Positions 1 to 12,019 of a stretch of DNA of 64,000 bases are shown here, piece by piece. Made by a program: the position numbers and the translations under genes. Origin of the DNA: Liriodendron chinense (Eukaryota; Streptophyta; Magnoliopsida; Magnoliales; Magnoliaceae); contig ML058493.1 in the NCBI GenBank assembly GCA_003013855.2, positions 2,232,001 to 2,296,000 of the forward strand, read 5' to 3'. Position 1 is the stretch's first letter, and every line of letters begins with the position of its first letter. The notes below the pieces were generated by a model. The model was not told where the DNA came from. It searched no databases and was given only the letters and a program-made list of their open reading frames with translations.

Positions 1-322
1 TGCCAAATCCTATTACTTCAAGATAAATACATTCTCATGAAAAATTCATAAAGCCAGTTGATTCATAAGATAATCTCTGAACCACTGGCAACTCGCTCAT
101 TCAAGTGATTCATAAGATGAACTAGAAAAGAAAAATTGCAAAAAATGACTAAGTTTTATTTTCCTCACCCAAAGAATTTCTAGTTCTTACCCAAATGTGA
201 ATTATTTTCAAAGTCAAGACTTTGTAACATTTATGCAATTAAGCAAGAAGTGAAATGTTTTTGGTGCATAAGTGTAAAATAAACTTTCCTGGTAGGAAGT
301 GTTTTTTTTTTTTTTTTTTTGG

Positions 323-357
<35 letters not shown>

Positions 358-576
358 GTGAGAAGAATTACTAGGAACTATCAACAAAACAAACTTTACT
401 TCGAGAGTCAAAACAGAAAAGAAATAAACAATTATATAATATTAACCAGTACCCTTGTACAAAATGCTTCTCAAGAACAGCTTGTAATTTAAAAGGTAAC
501 CAATACAATTATTAGGAGCTCAAAACATGAAAGTTTCATTTCAACTCAAAAAGGTTGACAAGAAAAACTTACTCAC
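1..576. other. Non-genic stretch, AT-rich
   Basis: I see no convincing coding region. The only notable structure is the homopolymer junction at 302-356. The short frames here cross low-complexity DNA and show no domain. Confidence 0.5.
302..356. repeat. Poly-T / poly-G homopolymer junction
   Basis: A run of 19 T (302-320) joins directly to a G run (321-356) broken only by an A at 325. Such a tract is prone to slippage and assembly error, so its true length is uncertain. Confidence 0.9.
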
Positions 577-727
577 AGGCGTGCTTTGAGAAGCATATAC
601 ATCATCATTACCATCAGCTGCAGCCCATTCAGTAACAGTTTCAGACTCAGATTTAACAATTTCTGATTGAGCAAGCTGTGGTCTTTCCTCATCGCAAGAT
701 AATGCAAGGAATGCTTTTCTAGCTTCT
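577..727 (-). other. Possible coding exon of an unrecognised gene
   Basis: On the minus strand about 50 codons stay open (start EARKAFLALSCDEE, end YASQSTP). The composition is gene-like: acidic, with Ser and Glu, and not low-complexity. The exon ends at a perfect plant donor, GTGAGTAAG, read from 576 downwards. A possible acceptor AG lies at 728-729; a second one about 11 bases further upstream would put a stop codon in the frame. I do not recognise the protein and could not link neighbouring exons. It may be a real internal exon of a gene running off the left edge, or a relic. Confidence 0.35.
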
Positions 728-1791
728 CTTCATGAATCTATAAATAAAGAACTTAAAGTTAGACGTGTGCCGACTTTTGAAGTCTGGTATTATGAAATAT
801 TCACTGTCAAAGTTAAAGAACGAATAATCAGATTAAAATAATAATAATAATAAAAAAACTTTAGTGAAATGTAAAGAAATCTAGGAGAGAGATGAATTAG
901 AAGTGTTAGTGGAATTGCCATATTTGGTCAATAGGTTTAAATGCCTCAGGAATCAGGATTGACAATGAAGGCGACAATATACTTAGAAAATTGAATATTT
1001 TGTGAAACAGAAAATGACAAATAAAATACAAATCGCATACTTTATACCACATTCAAAACATGATCCTCCTAGGTCATGCTTAGACATTGAGGAACTATTC
1101 CCTTCATCGAGTGAATAATTCTTTTCATTGCTTCACAAACCATATCAACTGTTCTATTCACAAAGCAAACAGTTCACCAATTCAGCTATACATGATTTTG
1201 ATCTCGACCTAAAATGTCTATGCTGATGTCTCTTGTAATAATACGCACAGTTGGAAAATGCAATCATCTGCGCACCTCAGCACTCACTTGATAGCCCCTA
1301 GGACAAACTATGGTAAGTGTAGCCAATACAAGCTTAGTGGATCCCTCTAGGGAAGAATAATCTAATTTAAACTTATGTAGAAGAAAAGGCTGCTCTGCTC
1401 ATGCTTCAGAATGCATCTAGATGAGCATGGTAAAAATGATCTTTTGTTTCCAATGCCCAAGAAAAATTTAACAGGGATTGATATCGAAGTGAAACAAACT
1501 ACCAGTTATTGACAGAAGAACCCCTCAACATGGTGGACCGGTTCCTGCCTAAGGGTAAAACTAGCATTGGCCAGCCTGATCAAGCTTTGGCCTAGTCCAG
1601 GAGAGGTGGATGTTCGCAGCAAGGTTCCATAGGAGACAGCTTGAAAGAAAAGCTGCCCTAGAGAATGATTCTTAATTGGAAGGCTTGGAGAAGATTAGTC
1701 TAGCTATAGGTTCCAAATGAGGCTTGACCAGAAGTCATGTGCTCTATTATGGCAACTTATAGATCAGATTATAAATAAAAGAAAATGTCAA
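728..1791. other. No gene identified
   Basis: Around 1080-1310 the minus strand has short gene-like stretches, for example about 20 codons ending in ISIDILGRD, but a stop interrupts them and I recognise no family. There is an AAT-type microsatellite near 837-852. Nothing else is supported. Confidence 0.4.
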
Positions 1792-2354
1792 TGAAATGAA
1801 GCCCATCAGTGTAGATCAGTTATCTTACTTTAAGAAATTAAAGCCATTTGAATTTCCTGATCCATGAGATGACACATGAATCGAAAAGTATTACAAATGC
1901 CAAATTTTTGCACAGACAAGACAAAGATCAATAGCTATACAAGGCAAGGGCCAACTTCTAAATGGAAATGCACAAGCATGTTGTTCAATGAAAAATGTGC
2001 CCAAAAAGCCTCCTACCATACAGCAAGTTAGTACGGGTATCCCTGATTGAATGTCCATGTCGCCATCCCATCTTCAGCAGCAACTTTACACCTACTCAAA
2101 CAAAGAGGTAGACAGTGATATTAAAAATAAGTACAGAAAGTTTGGGTCAGAAAACAGTACTAGTGAGATGCCAGAAGCAAACCAAAGGAATTTGCAACAG
2201 GAAGAACTAGTTCTTCTGGAACAGGTCCAGGAATAGCTGATGGCCTAAAATGCACAGACGACAAGAGGAAAAGGAAGTTATACATGCACTATGCAATTAA
2301 AAAATTAAAAGATGATCATTTTCTAATGGAAAAAAGAAAAGGATCATTCTAAGT
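1792..2354. repeat. Direct duplication, copy 1 (about 560 bp)
   Basis: This segment is nearly identical to 3035-3598 in the same orientation. Both begin TGAAAT(G/A)AAGCCC and end with GGATCATTCTAAGT. Differences are scattered single substitutions and short indels. About 680 bp separate the copies. A 61-codon frame in copy 1 is not conserved as a whole in copy 2, which argues against a coding role. Confidence 0.85.
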
Positions 2355-3034
2355 TCTAAAAAGAGCTAGTTCTATCGATTTATCAAAAGATTGTTGTTAG
2401 CAACATTCCTGCAAAAGAATTGCATCACTTGGTTACCTAGATAACAGATTTTAATAGTCCTTACAGATAGTGAAGATTTGTCATATTAGAGGATGGCATA
2501 TTAATGTATATCAAAGGACTTCAACAACCATCAACATCCCCACTATTGGCCCAGCAGTGGACAGCAGCACAGAGGTACCACTGGACAGAGAAATAGACAT
2601 TTGTTACAATGTAAAAAAAAAAACCCATCATCTAGGCTTTCGCAGGAAATCGGCGCCCTCCAAAAATCAGTCCGGTTAATTTATCAGATGGGCCAATGTA
2701 TATAAAAAATGGACAGCAAAAAAAGGTGGCCTAACAGAAGTAGCCCACCTAATCAGTTGATGGGCTGCGCACATGATGAGGCGACCTAATTAATTTTTTA
2801 GTGTCTCCAAAAGATTTTTCTTTTAGTCTCCAACCTCCCTTAACAATCACAGAATTTCTAAGCATCTCAACTTGTAATGTTAACAGTGACTGTCCACTTG
2901 GTGGACCCCCATGTTGACTTTTCTAGGTTTCATAGGAAGCTTTGATCATAGGACCCATACCATCTACTACAGGCCTTAATTGCAAGAAAGGAGATATGGC
3001 AGCTGTACACAGTCAATGGCTAAATATCCATTGC
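2355..3034. other. Spacer between the two direct copies
   Basis: The spacer has no recognisable coding domain. It is the internal part if the pair is a small terminal-repeat element. Confidence 0.4.
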
Positions 3035-3598
3035 TGAAATAAAGCCCATCAGTGTAGATCAGTTATCTTACTTTAAGAAATCAAAGCCATTTGAATTTCC
3101 TGATCCATGAGATGACACATGAATCGAAAAAGTATTACAAATGCCAAATTTTTGCACAGACAAGACAAAGATCAATAGCTATACAAGGCAAGGGCCAACT
3201 TCTAAATGGAAATGCACAAACATGTTGTTCAATGAAAAATGTGCCTAAAAAGCCTCCTATCATACAGCAAGTTAGTACGGGTATACCTGATTGAATGTCC
3301 ATGATGCCATCCCATCTTCAGTAGCAACTTTACACCTACTCAAACAAAGAGGCAGACAGTGATATTAAAAATAAGTATAGAAAGTTTGGGTCAGAAAACA
3401 GTACTAGTGAGATGCAAGAAGCAAACCAATGGAATTTGCAGCAGGAAGAACTAGTTCTTCTGGAACAGGTCCAGGAATAGCTGATGGCCTAAAATGCACA
3501 GACGACAAGAGGAAAAGGAAGTTATACATGCACTATGCAGTTAAAAAATTAGAAGATGATCATTTTCTAATGGAAAAAAGAAAAGGATCATTCTAAGT
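3035..3598. repeat. Direct duplication, copy 2 (about 560 bp)
   Basis: Second copy of 1792-2354, offset by 1243 bp. It contains a different short open frame (3091-3294) that is broken in copy 1. The arrangement fits either a local duplication or the terminal repeats of a TRIM-like element, but I found no clear primer site or target duplication. Confidence 0.85.
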
Positions 3599-5162
3599 CC
3601 ACTTTTTACAACATTTCACAACAATTATAGATCATCTACTCAGATCTTATTGTCTCATTTGCATTTCACATCATCCCTTTTTCCTAACAGCTGATTTGAA
3701 ATTTGAAATCCAACCAAACATCATCTTTTAAAACAAAAAAAAAAATTAATAATAAAATATATCATCCCATCTTGGTTTTAAATATAGAATGCTTGGTCAT
3801 TTTCCTAGCAATTGTGTCATCCCATCTTTTCATTTCCCCATGCCTATCTAGCATTGATTAGAAAAAAAAAAAAGAAAGAAAGAAAAAAAATACACTGTTT
3901 GGTTGTGCCCTCAAATACATTTGCATTTCCTGAAAATGCAAGTTTGAAATAAATTCCATAAGGAGTTTTGCATGAAGATGCAAGTCTTTGACATCGGGGC
4001 CATTCATTAGGTGGGACCCACAATGTAGATGGAAAGTCCTGAAAATAAAAATGGTTGAACATGGATTGTTGGTCATTTTTGTCATATCATTCTTATTTTC
4101 TCAAACAGATGTGGTCCACCTAAGGAGTGATGACAGCCTAATTTGGGCCAGATAGAACTGAAATAGTGCGGTGATTGAATCCTCACAATTACTACAATTG
4201 CATCTCTGATAGCTAATGGTTTGAAGTTGAATTCAACAGAACAGATGCATCACATCCCTGGAAAAAAATCAAAACAACAATAAAAATGGTTGCATCTCAT
4301 ATATAAACCAGAAAAACCCACATTTTCCATCATTTCTCAAGTAATGGTGATTCATTCAGTGTACATGTGACATACATGAAGTAGATCATCCAGACCATCT
4401 AAATAATGGGCCCCATTACTAGAGTGAAATCCCAAAACACACACTCATCTAATGATCCTGACAATCGAATCAGTGACCACCAAATGGATGGTTGTAAAGA
4501 AAATGAACTGTGGACGAAATTCATCAGTCAAAATCAGATGGTTAAGATTGTCTGATCAGTGTGATTATTGGGATATGCTACATCCACAATGGGGCTAGCA
4601 ATTTGGATGGTCTAGATCAAGGTACATTGTGCACATAAAAGAAAGTAGGCAAAATTGAAAGGAAAAACAAAAGAGATCATGATCCGTTGAAAATTAGAAC
4701 CTGGGAGAAAATAGAGATATTGTTGACTGCCTTTGCTAAATGAATTTGTCGTTCCAGCTACATAAATAGCAGTTTAAGTAAGCCTCCATAAGATAAAATA
4801 CTAAATTAGAATAAGAAAAAATAAATAAAAATTTCAATATTACATGAAAAAATTAGAAAAGCAAATTCCAATGAAAACAAAAATATCAGAAGGATCTGCA
4901 GACAATGCCATGGACTCAGAGAAACCATAGCTAGAAAATGCAATTAACAGGGGAATTTTGGTGTACCAATCCGATCAGATCTGGACGGTCTGGGATGTTA
5001 GATGTGTGGGGCCCAGCGTGATGTGTGGATGACATTCAATCTGTCCATCACTTGCATTGCTCGTGATCTCTTTGGAGTCGAAATATCTGGCCCATCTAAC
5101 AGGTGGGCCACTGTAAATTACAGGCGCAAAACCTCTACAAGGACGTGGTGTGGCCCACCTGC
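3599..5162. other. Non-genic stretch with relic repeats
   Basis: AT-rich DNA with short pieces resembling the ends of the fold-back family, such as GGTGGGCC-type boxes near 4010 and 5100. No coding region is supported. Confidence 0.4.
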
Positions 5163-5225
5163 ATTAGGGATTGCAAAGCCTTGATTAGGGATTGCAAAAC
5201 CCTGATTAGGGTTTTAACATTCAAT

Positions 5226-5279
<54 letters not shown>
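5163..5279. repeat. Short tandem repeat followed by (GA)n
   Basis: Two to three copies of a roughly 20-bp unit containing GATTAGGGATTGCAAA (about 5163-5215) lead into about 25 GA dinucleotides at 5230-5279. The open frames over this stretch are artefacts of the repeat. Confidence 0.85.
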
Positions 5280-5282
<3 letters not shown>

Positions 5283-5404
5283 CATACCAGCAGGCAACGG
5301 CCCTTGAGCTTGGAAGTTGAAAAAAACCACGGGAGCGAGGATGGGAGGCGTGGAAGCTTGGAAGCTGCAATGGCCATGAGAGCAGGATGGGAGTAGTGGA
5401 TTTT

Positions 5405-5406
<2 letters not shown>

Positions 5407-5438
<32 letters not shown>
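5407..5438. repeat. (GA)n microsatellite
   Basis: About 16 uninterrupted GA units followed by a G-rich tail. It probably shares an origin with the 5230-5279 tract, because GGATGGGAGTAGTGGA-like flanks recur at 5385 and 5505. Confidence 0.85.
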
Positions 5439-5445
<7 letters not shown>

Positions 5446-5516
5446 AGGGGCGGGAGATGGTGAGAGAATGAGAGGGAACGAGGATTTGGGGGTTTTTCAG
5501 AGCGGGATGGGAGTAG

Positions 5517-6061
5517 TGGAATCGGATTGCATGCGGAGTAACTACTCCGCACGCTCTTATCGTGCGTAGTAAACTCAGTTGGGCCCACCTAGAATGTATG
5601 TGCTTTATCTATTCCGTCCATATGTTTTTCCAGCTCATTTTAGTGGTTGAGCCCAAAATTTAAGCATATCCAAATCTCAAGTGGACCATGCCACAAGAAT
5701 TAGTGGGAATAATGATTTCCACCGTTGAAACCTTCCCAGGCCCTACAGTGATGTTTATTTGTCATCCAACTTGTTCATAAGATCACATGGATATGGATGA
5801 AGGGAAAACACAAATATAAGCTTGATCCAAAACTTCTGTGTCCTCCGAGAATTTTTCAATGGTAGACATTCAATTCACACATTTCTTGTGGTGTGGTCCA
5901 CTTTAGATTTTGATATGCTTCATTTTTTTGGCACCATACCTAAAATTTTCTGTTAAGATGGATGGATGGAGTGGATAAAATACGTAAATCACTTTGGGCC
6001 CCCACAGAGTTTACTCCGACACGCTAGCGTGCAGAGTTACTCAGTACGCAATCCGCTTCCA
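5517..6061. mobile_element. Fold-back (MITE-like) element, copy 1
   Basis: The ends are inverted copies: TGGAATCGGATTGC on the left and GCAATCCGCTTCCA on the right. They are followed inward by matching GAGTAACT / AGTTACTC and GGGCCC boxes. Most of each half pairs with the other half, so the element could form a long imperfect hairpin. It encodes no protein and is a non-autonomous DNA element by inference. Confidence 0.75.
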
Positions 6062-6063
6062 GG

Positions 6064-6608
6064 GAGGGGGCGTGAATTAGGTGTTACCCCGGGAACAGCT
6101 GAGTGGGTGTTACCCCCACCGTATGGCCCACATGGATGATATTTTGTATATCCATGCCGTCCATCTGTTTCTACAGCCCATTTTAGGATGACTTTCCAAA
6201 AATTATGTAGATCCAAATTTCAAGTGGACCATAACACTAGAAATAGTGTGATTGAGTGCCCCACCATTAAAAATTCCAAAGAGCCCATCGTAAGGTTTTT
6301 TAATGTTTATTTGCAATCCAAGCTCTTGATAATGCCAATAAAGTCTTGATGAAGGGAAAATATAAAGATCAGATTGATCTAAAACTTTTGTGGCCCACAA
6401 AACGTTTTTAATGGTTATACATCACTGTTTCTAGTGATATGGTCCACCTAAGATTTGGATCTTCTTAGGATTTTGGATCACATCCTAAAATGATATGAAA
6501 AAAGAGATAGATGGTGTTGATATATAAAAACTACAACAAGATGAGCCCCACACGGTTAAGGTAACACCCACTAAGCTGTTCCTGGGATAACACCTAATCG
6601 CACCCCTT
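6064..6608. mobile_element. Fold-back element, copy 2
   Basis: The inverted ends share ATTAGGTGTTA(C/T)CCC and GGGTGTTACC boxes (left about 6064-6115, right about 6560-6608). The interior belongs to the same long-hairpin family as its neighbours. The right half matches 61440-61890 closely, including the ACACGGTTA and AAGCTGTT boxes. Confidence 0.75.
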
Positions 6609-6616
6609 GGCTATGG

Positions 6617-7080
6617 GACCACTGGTCGGTGCTTTGTGGGCCCCTCCATGACGTATGTGTTTTATCCACGCTGTCTAGACATTTCTGAAGATTGTTTTAG
6701 TGCTTAATCCAATAAATGAGTCAAATCTAAATCTCAGGTGGACCACACCACAGGAAAATAGTATTGATTGAATATCCACCATTAAAAACCTCGTAGGGCC
6801 CACTATATTAATTATTTGACATCCAACCTCTTAATTAGGTCATACAGACCTGGATGTAGGTAAAAAACAAATATCAGCTTGTTCCAAAACTTCCGTGGCC
6901 CTCAATAAGTTTTTAATAGTGGGTGTTCAATTAAAATTGTTTCTTGTGATGTGGTCCACTTGAGATTTGGATCTACCTCAAATTCGGGCTCATACCATAA
7001 AATGATCTACGAAAATGTATGGATAGAGTGGATGAAATACATTCATCATGGTGGGGCCCACAGAGCACCGATCACTTGTC
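6617..7080. mobile_element. Fold-back element, copy 3
   Basis: Left end GACCACTGGTCGGTGC is matched by GCACCGATCACTTGTC at the right end, followed inward by GTGGGCCCC / GGGGCCCAC. The interior has the shared family blocks (GTGGACCACACCACAGG, CATCCAACCTCTT, AAAACTTCCGTGGCCC). There is no coding capacity. Confidence 0.75.
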
Positions 7081-8469
7081 ATTGACTGATGGCAGGGTCA
7101 CTAACCAATCCGCATCCGTTATCCTAACGGTATGACCCCAAGTTGATATATTTTATGTATATCTAATCCATCCATCTGTTCTTTTATATCATTTTAGGAT
7201 GCAATAGCAAATATTAGAAAGATCAAATTATAATGGCTAGATTAGAGTTTGGGGTCCAATGACTATACATTTATTAGGTTTTCACGAGGTCAACAAGTTG
7301 CAACGCAATTTGGACCTAAAAATTTGGCCTAATTTGAAAATCTAATCCATTCACTCTATTATATTCATCAATAACTTTGATTTGACTGGTCACTTGCCCT
7401 GATCAAGTTTAAGATGAGAAAGATACTAAATAGATAAAATTGATCAATGATGGGCCATATCTTGTAACCTAACCATTAGATTTGAGTGAAATTTAATCTA
7501 AACATCTAAAGTCATTTACTTTTCAATTTGGACCAATCAGATTGTCCAAAATTTGTCTAGCTCTAGACAAACTGATTGTGCACATTTAAAGAGTCTTTTA
7601 TACGGATATGATTCGGGCTTAATTTTGTTTTCAATAATAATTACCACGTTCTAAACATATCTGACCATTCAGATCAAGTTTAGGATGACTTGATCATAGA
7701 ATTTGATCAATCTCATCATTATAAATTTTCCTTGCAATTAATTAGCATCATTATATTATGGCCTTCATTTTTTGCACCAATGAACATGTATGTATGCATA
7801 AACCAATCTGATAACCAGTTAACTGAATGAGTGTAATTTTTCATTTTCAACTATCCAATAAATGTCCACCAATAAATTTGGCCCACTCATTTCAAATTTC
7901 TCGCTTTTATTTAAACCACAATTTTTTTCCAACATTTTTTTTCAAAACTGATAAAATCTCTCTCTTTTTTTTTATCAAATATCTCAACTTTTATTTCTTT
8001 TCAAAATATCATTTTTTTAATCAAACTTCTTAATTTTTTCGAAATACAAAATCTTAATTTCTTTATAAAAATTTCAATTTTTTTACAAACTTATCAATTT
8101 TAGTCGAACTTCTCAACTTTTTTCAAATGGACATATTTTTTTTTAAAAATCTCATTTTTTTAATCTTATTATTTTTCTAAATCTCAATTTTACTAAAAAA
8201 TTGTTAATTTATTTTCAAACCTTTCAACTTTTTTTGTTTGAAAATCACAAATTTCTTTTTTAACTTCACAATTTTCTTTTTCAAAATGTTTAATTTTGTG
8301 AAAATTTGAAAAGAAATTTCAAACATATTAATTTTATTCAAATTTCTGAATTTTGTTTTTAAAATCTCTTAACTTTTTTCTTTCAAATTACTAAATCTGT
8401 TATTTTAAATATTAAATTTTTTAACTTTTAAAAAATATCAGTTTTTTTCAGTATCTCATTTTTCTTAAA
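7081..8469. other. Non-genic, partly tandem-like AT-rich DNA
   Basis: From about 7830 to 8460 the sequence is a degenerate series of short units built on TTTCAAA...CTCAATTTTT, spaced about 20-30 bases apart. No coding domain is present. It lies directly inside the CACTA end at 8753 and may be that element's interior. Confidence 0.45.
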
Positions 8470-8753
8470 TTTCATTTTCCGACGGACCTTATTTGGGGGA
8501 TCTTTTCGGGCTGGGATTAACGACGGACCAAATCCGTCGTTAAATAGCGACGGGCTAAGTTCGTCGGAAATTATAATTTTGCGACGGACTATGTTCGTCG
8601 GTAAATCCCGAGACGAAATCCCGCCTTTATTTCGCAAAAGCGACGGAATATTTTCAAATACGACGAATAAGGTCCGTCGTTAAATCAAGCAATTTTTGCG
8701 ACGGTCAATATCCGTCGCAAAATCAGTCGCAAATTTGCCTTTTTCACGTAGTG
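8470..8753. mobile_element. CACTA-type transposon end with subterminal repeats
   Basis: The stretch ends in TCACGTAGTG (8744-8753), the reverse complement of a CACTACGTGA terminus. The 280 bases inside it carry repeated inverted motifs based on GCGACGGA and TCCGTCGTTAAAT, the usual subterminal-repeat layout of CACTA transposons. I could not find the matching left terminus, so this is either a truncated element or one whose other end lies further left and is decayed. Confidence 0.65.
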
Positions 8754-11171
8754 AGTCCCCCATCTTGTTGGTCTATTTTTATGTTAAACATGGTGCACTC
8801 TAATGATACAGGTTCTTAACATCATCCATTTTCTCCTTGCTTACAACCATTCAGAAAGTTTTATTGATGTAAGCCTTTCTCGTTTGTAGCTTTGCTATGT
8901 TTGCACGTGAATTTATAATTGAACTTTGCTAGCTCATCTTTTTCATTTTTTTATTTTTATTTTATCGTTTATCCTACAGCAAGTCTTGGTGAAGTCTATG
9001 AAACCAATCTCTTTGTTCTTATTTCTAGTCACATTGGCTTTGTTTGGGTGGGCAATCAAACAAGCAGTCAATGTCATACAGGTACAGTATCTCTTCAAAA
9101 TCTTCAAAAGAAATCTCCGTCTTCCCATTCTCATAGGCTGTAAAAGGATTGTTGCTATTCATTTTTGCTAAAACAGGTATGTGATAGAGTGATTGTGATG
9201 TGGTTTTCCTTGTCTTTGAATGATATGCTACGCGGTTATCATTAGCTATCAGTAGTTAAATTTGACATGTAACAGCTCCAACCCTTAAAAGAGTTAATGC
9301 CAATGGTGGAGAATTGCATGTCTGGGTATAATAGTTGCATGGATTGGTATCTGAGAATTGCATCTCCATTACCGCTAGCACCTGCTTGGTGTAGTTCTTT
9401 TAGCTCCAGTTAACTCCAGAAAGGAAAAAAATTCGCAGAATCTCAAATAGGAAGGCACTTCTAGAAACTTTTAGAGCCAAGCTTGCCTCAACGTCTGGGA
9501 ATTGCTCATTGTGGAGTTGTGCTTGGGAACATAAAAAAAGGTAAGATCCATTTCTCCTCATATTGTCTTTCATGAGTATCAATGACGTTCATTAATCTGG
9601 CAGTAAGATTTCAAATCACTTGGTTTTGGAGAAGGAACCACTTCGCTAGTAATTAGTTGTTCATCATTAATTTTCATTTGATTTCCATATACATGCCACG
9701 TGAAATTCTGAGAAGTGCGATGGCCACTAGCAACAGCTGGATTTCCAATCTTAGTCTGCCCACATGTGAAAAAGAGGCATTTGAGCAGATCTAGGACGTT
9801 CATCTAATGGTCTCCACCATGTACGTACTGTGTGCAAAATCAGGCCAACTCAATCATCAAGTGAGCTACATGTATGAGAGAAATGGATGGCTATAAAATT
9901 TCACCAATAGCCCACATTCAATGTACACGTGATCCACTTGCCAACCAGATTGTCCTGATTTCTGGGTCATGGCATATGCAGTGGGGCTCTCTTAATGAAC
10001 GGTTCGACCTCATACCCGTGTTACATGCCCACCCTAAGCACCTAACCTAACTACTTTAGATTGTTGAAACCGTGAGGTCTGCTTAGTCCACAAGCATGTG
10101 CAGCCCTGTCCATTCACATGCAGCTACACATGCCAATCTGGCCTGCACAATAGAGGGATATGCAAGCTTTCCATCAAGTGGGCCACTGTTAACATATTAT
10201 GGTCTAAACTGCAGACTACTTTACTCCTCCGGTGGCCCACAGCATAAAGACCAAACAAAAGACTGAAATATAGTTTCTAGCAATTCATTTATTTATTTTG
10301 TACAATTTATCGCACCCAAGGGGTGAAACAGCCTGATGTTTAGGCTGGAAGATCTAAATAATGTGGTCCACATGATGGAAAATTCAGATTTCACACGCAT
10401 GCTAAACTGGTATGTGTGATTCTGTTTGGATCACCAGGCTCCTCTGCATGTGGGTTCAGCCATATTTCTTTGAAGTAGACTAGACCGTATAGTAGCCTAC
10501 ACTCAGGTGGGCCCCACATGTTGAATATGAACTGATGGTAAAAGGGATGTAATAAAATGAAAAATAGAACGGTTATATGAGCCATCGATGTTTGTTTGTT
10601 TCTGTGAATAGGATGCATTTATATTTCAATTTGGACAAGTGGTCCGTTGTGGATGTGTTTTTGTTTGATTTTGGTAATTGGATTTTTGTGGGTTTATGAT
10701 GGAATGAGCTTTGGTGTGGTTGGATTTTTGTTCTCAATGATTTGTGTAGGATGTGTTAGGATGTCCAGCTGAGAAACATGAGAAGTTTGATACAGTTGTC
10801 AAATGACTTTTTTTTTTCTATCTTGTTAGTGACTTGACAATCATTTGCATGGATAGAGTGGTGATATTTTCAGCTTTTATTGCTTTATTACTGCTAGCAA
10901 TGCCATTGCATCTCTTTCATCTCGTGATGGTATTTCGGAAGATATTCCTATTCCAGTGGCAGGGTGCCCTTATAAACTTTTCTGTGACACCCAGACCATG
11001 GCATGGTTCATTGGGGTATTCTTTCTATTCCTCCTTCCCCTTCAACAAGTAAAACTTTGATTATGTTCTTTAAATTGATTATGGGCATGTTGGGCTAAGG
11101 CATGGACTAGATGTGTCATGTGTGCATGGTTACAATTAGACAAGCTTAGAGTTTAGTACTTCTCATGTGAC
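8754..11171. other. No intact gene; possible exon debris
   Basis: A 100-base segment near 8980-9080 is flanked by a CAG acceptor and a CAG/GTACAG donor and reads as a hydrophobic peptide, but I cannot assign it. 10834-11052 also encodes a hydrophobic frame. Fold-back type boxes occur at 10220-10520. No feature here is secure. Confidence 0.35.
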
Positions 11172-11467
11172 ACAAGTGGAGCATGTGGCTTTGGTGTATT
11201 CGCAAGAAATATCAATGGTGGCAATGTAGGGGTTGTTGCCAAGCTCTACAAGAATGGCATTGGAAGTGGTGCATGCTACCGAGTCGGGTGCCCCTAGCCA
11301 TAGCTCTGCACCAAAGATGGGGTGAAGATCTTGGTGACTGGTCATGGTCAAGGCGACAACAGTACTGACTCCATCCTTAGCGCTTTTGGATTCGAGAAAT
11401 GGCCCACCAGAACATGGCCACAAAACTGATGGCCCATGGCGTGATCGACATAGAATACAGACAGTGA
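11172..11467 (+). pseudogene. Expansin-like B fragment
   Basis: The frame begins SGACGFGVFARNINGG, runs through LYKNGIGSGACYRVGCP and CTKDGVKILVTGHG, and after a frameshift ends ATKLMAHGVIDIEYRQ. These match the cysteine-containing GH45-like first domain of plant expansin-like B proteins, which act in the cell wall. Two TAG codons follow GCP, and a one-base shift near 11398 breaks the frame. The signal peptide and the C-terminal pollen-allergen-type domain are missing. It is a non-functional fragment on the same strand as the GH9 remnant 550 bp downstream. Family assignment comes from motif memory, not a database search. Confidence 0.75.
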
Positions 11468-11639
11468 TGATCATCAACACTTCAGCATGTAACATTATAT
11501 ATGTCCACCTCAAGTAGCAATTGAGATATCTAGTTCATTTGGCCCAGGGTTTCATGCCAATACCCAGGATTCAACCTCATGTTCAAGGTTATTGCAAGTG
11601 CCAATATCTAAGAAAGCACATAGGCAAAGTGTTAGCAAT

Positions 11640-11880
11640 GGGCCTAACTTCTTAAGTGTGTAACTTGGGCTGTTGGCCCACCAAAACAAATGGTCCAGGC
11701 TGTTGAAGGACTTGAAGCATATCCAAAAGTTCAAGTGGACCACATACGGCCTAAGGAAACGATGGGGGTAAAGACGTCCACCGTTGAAACCTTCCCAAGG
11801 GCCAAAGTAATGTTTATTTGGATCGACCTAAGATTTGGCTGTTTAATATTTTTACTGCGGTGAAATGAATGGACAGTTCA
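11640..11880. mobile_element. Truncated fold-back element relic
   Basis: Blocks typical of the family are present (CAAGTGGACCACA, CACCGTTGAAACCTTCCCA, AATGTTTATTTG), but the right half is largely lost. It separates the expansin and GH9 pseudogene fragments. Confidence 0.5.
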
Positions 11881-12019
11881 AACAGTCTATTTAATATATT
11901 GGTTGTATAATATTTTTCTTTCTTTTTGGGTATTTTCTTTTTTCTGCATTGATTTTTTTTCCTGGGTATTGTCTTTTCTCCAATTTGAGTTTTTTTTTCC
12001 TTCCTTAAATGGGTTGCAG

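Noticed and set aside
214..411. 65-codon minus-strand frame with a proline run
   Set aside because: It is a translation of the poly-G/poly-T tract, with no other protein-like feature.
5103..5588. Overlapping frames of Arg-Glu or Ser-Leu repeats
   Set aside because: They are translations of the (GA)n microsatellites.
8919..9171. Exon-like hydrophobic segment bounded by CAG acceptor and CAG/GTACAG donor
   Set aside because: Splice-like borders alone are weak evidence. I cannot match it to a family and saw no partner exons.
10834..11052. Signal peptide exon of the expansin-like B gene
   Set aside because: It is hydrophobic and suitably placed upstream, but no expansin residues follow it.
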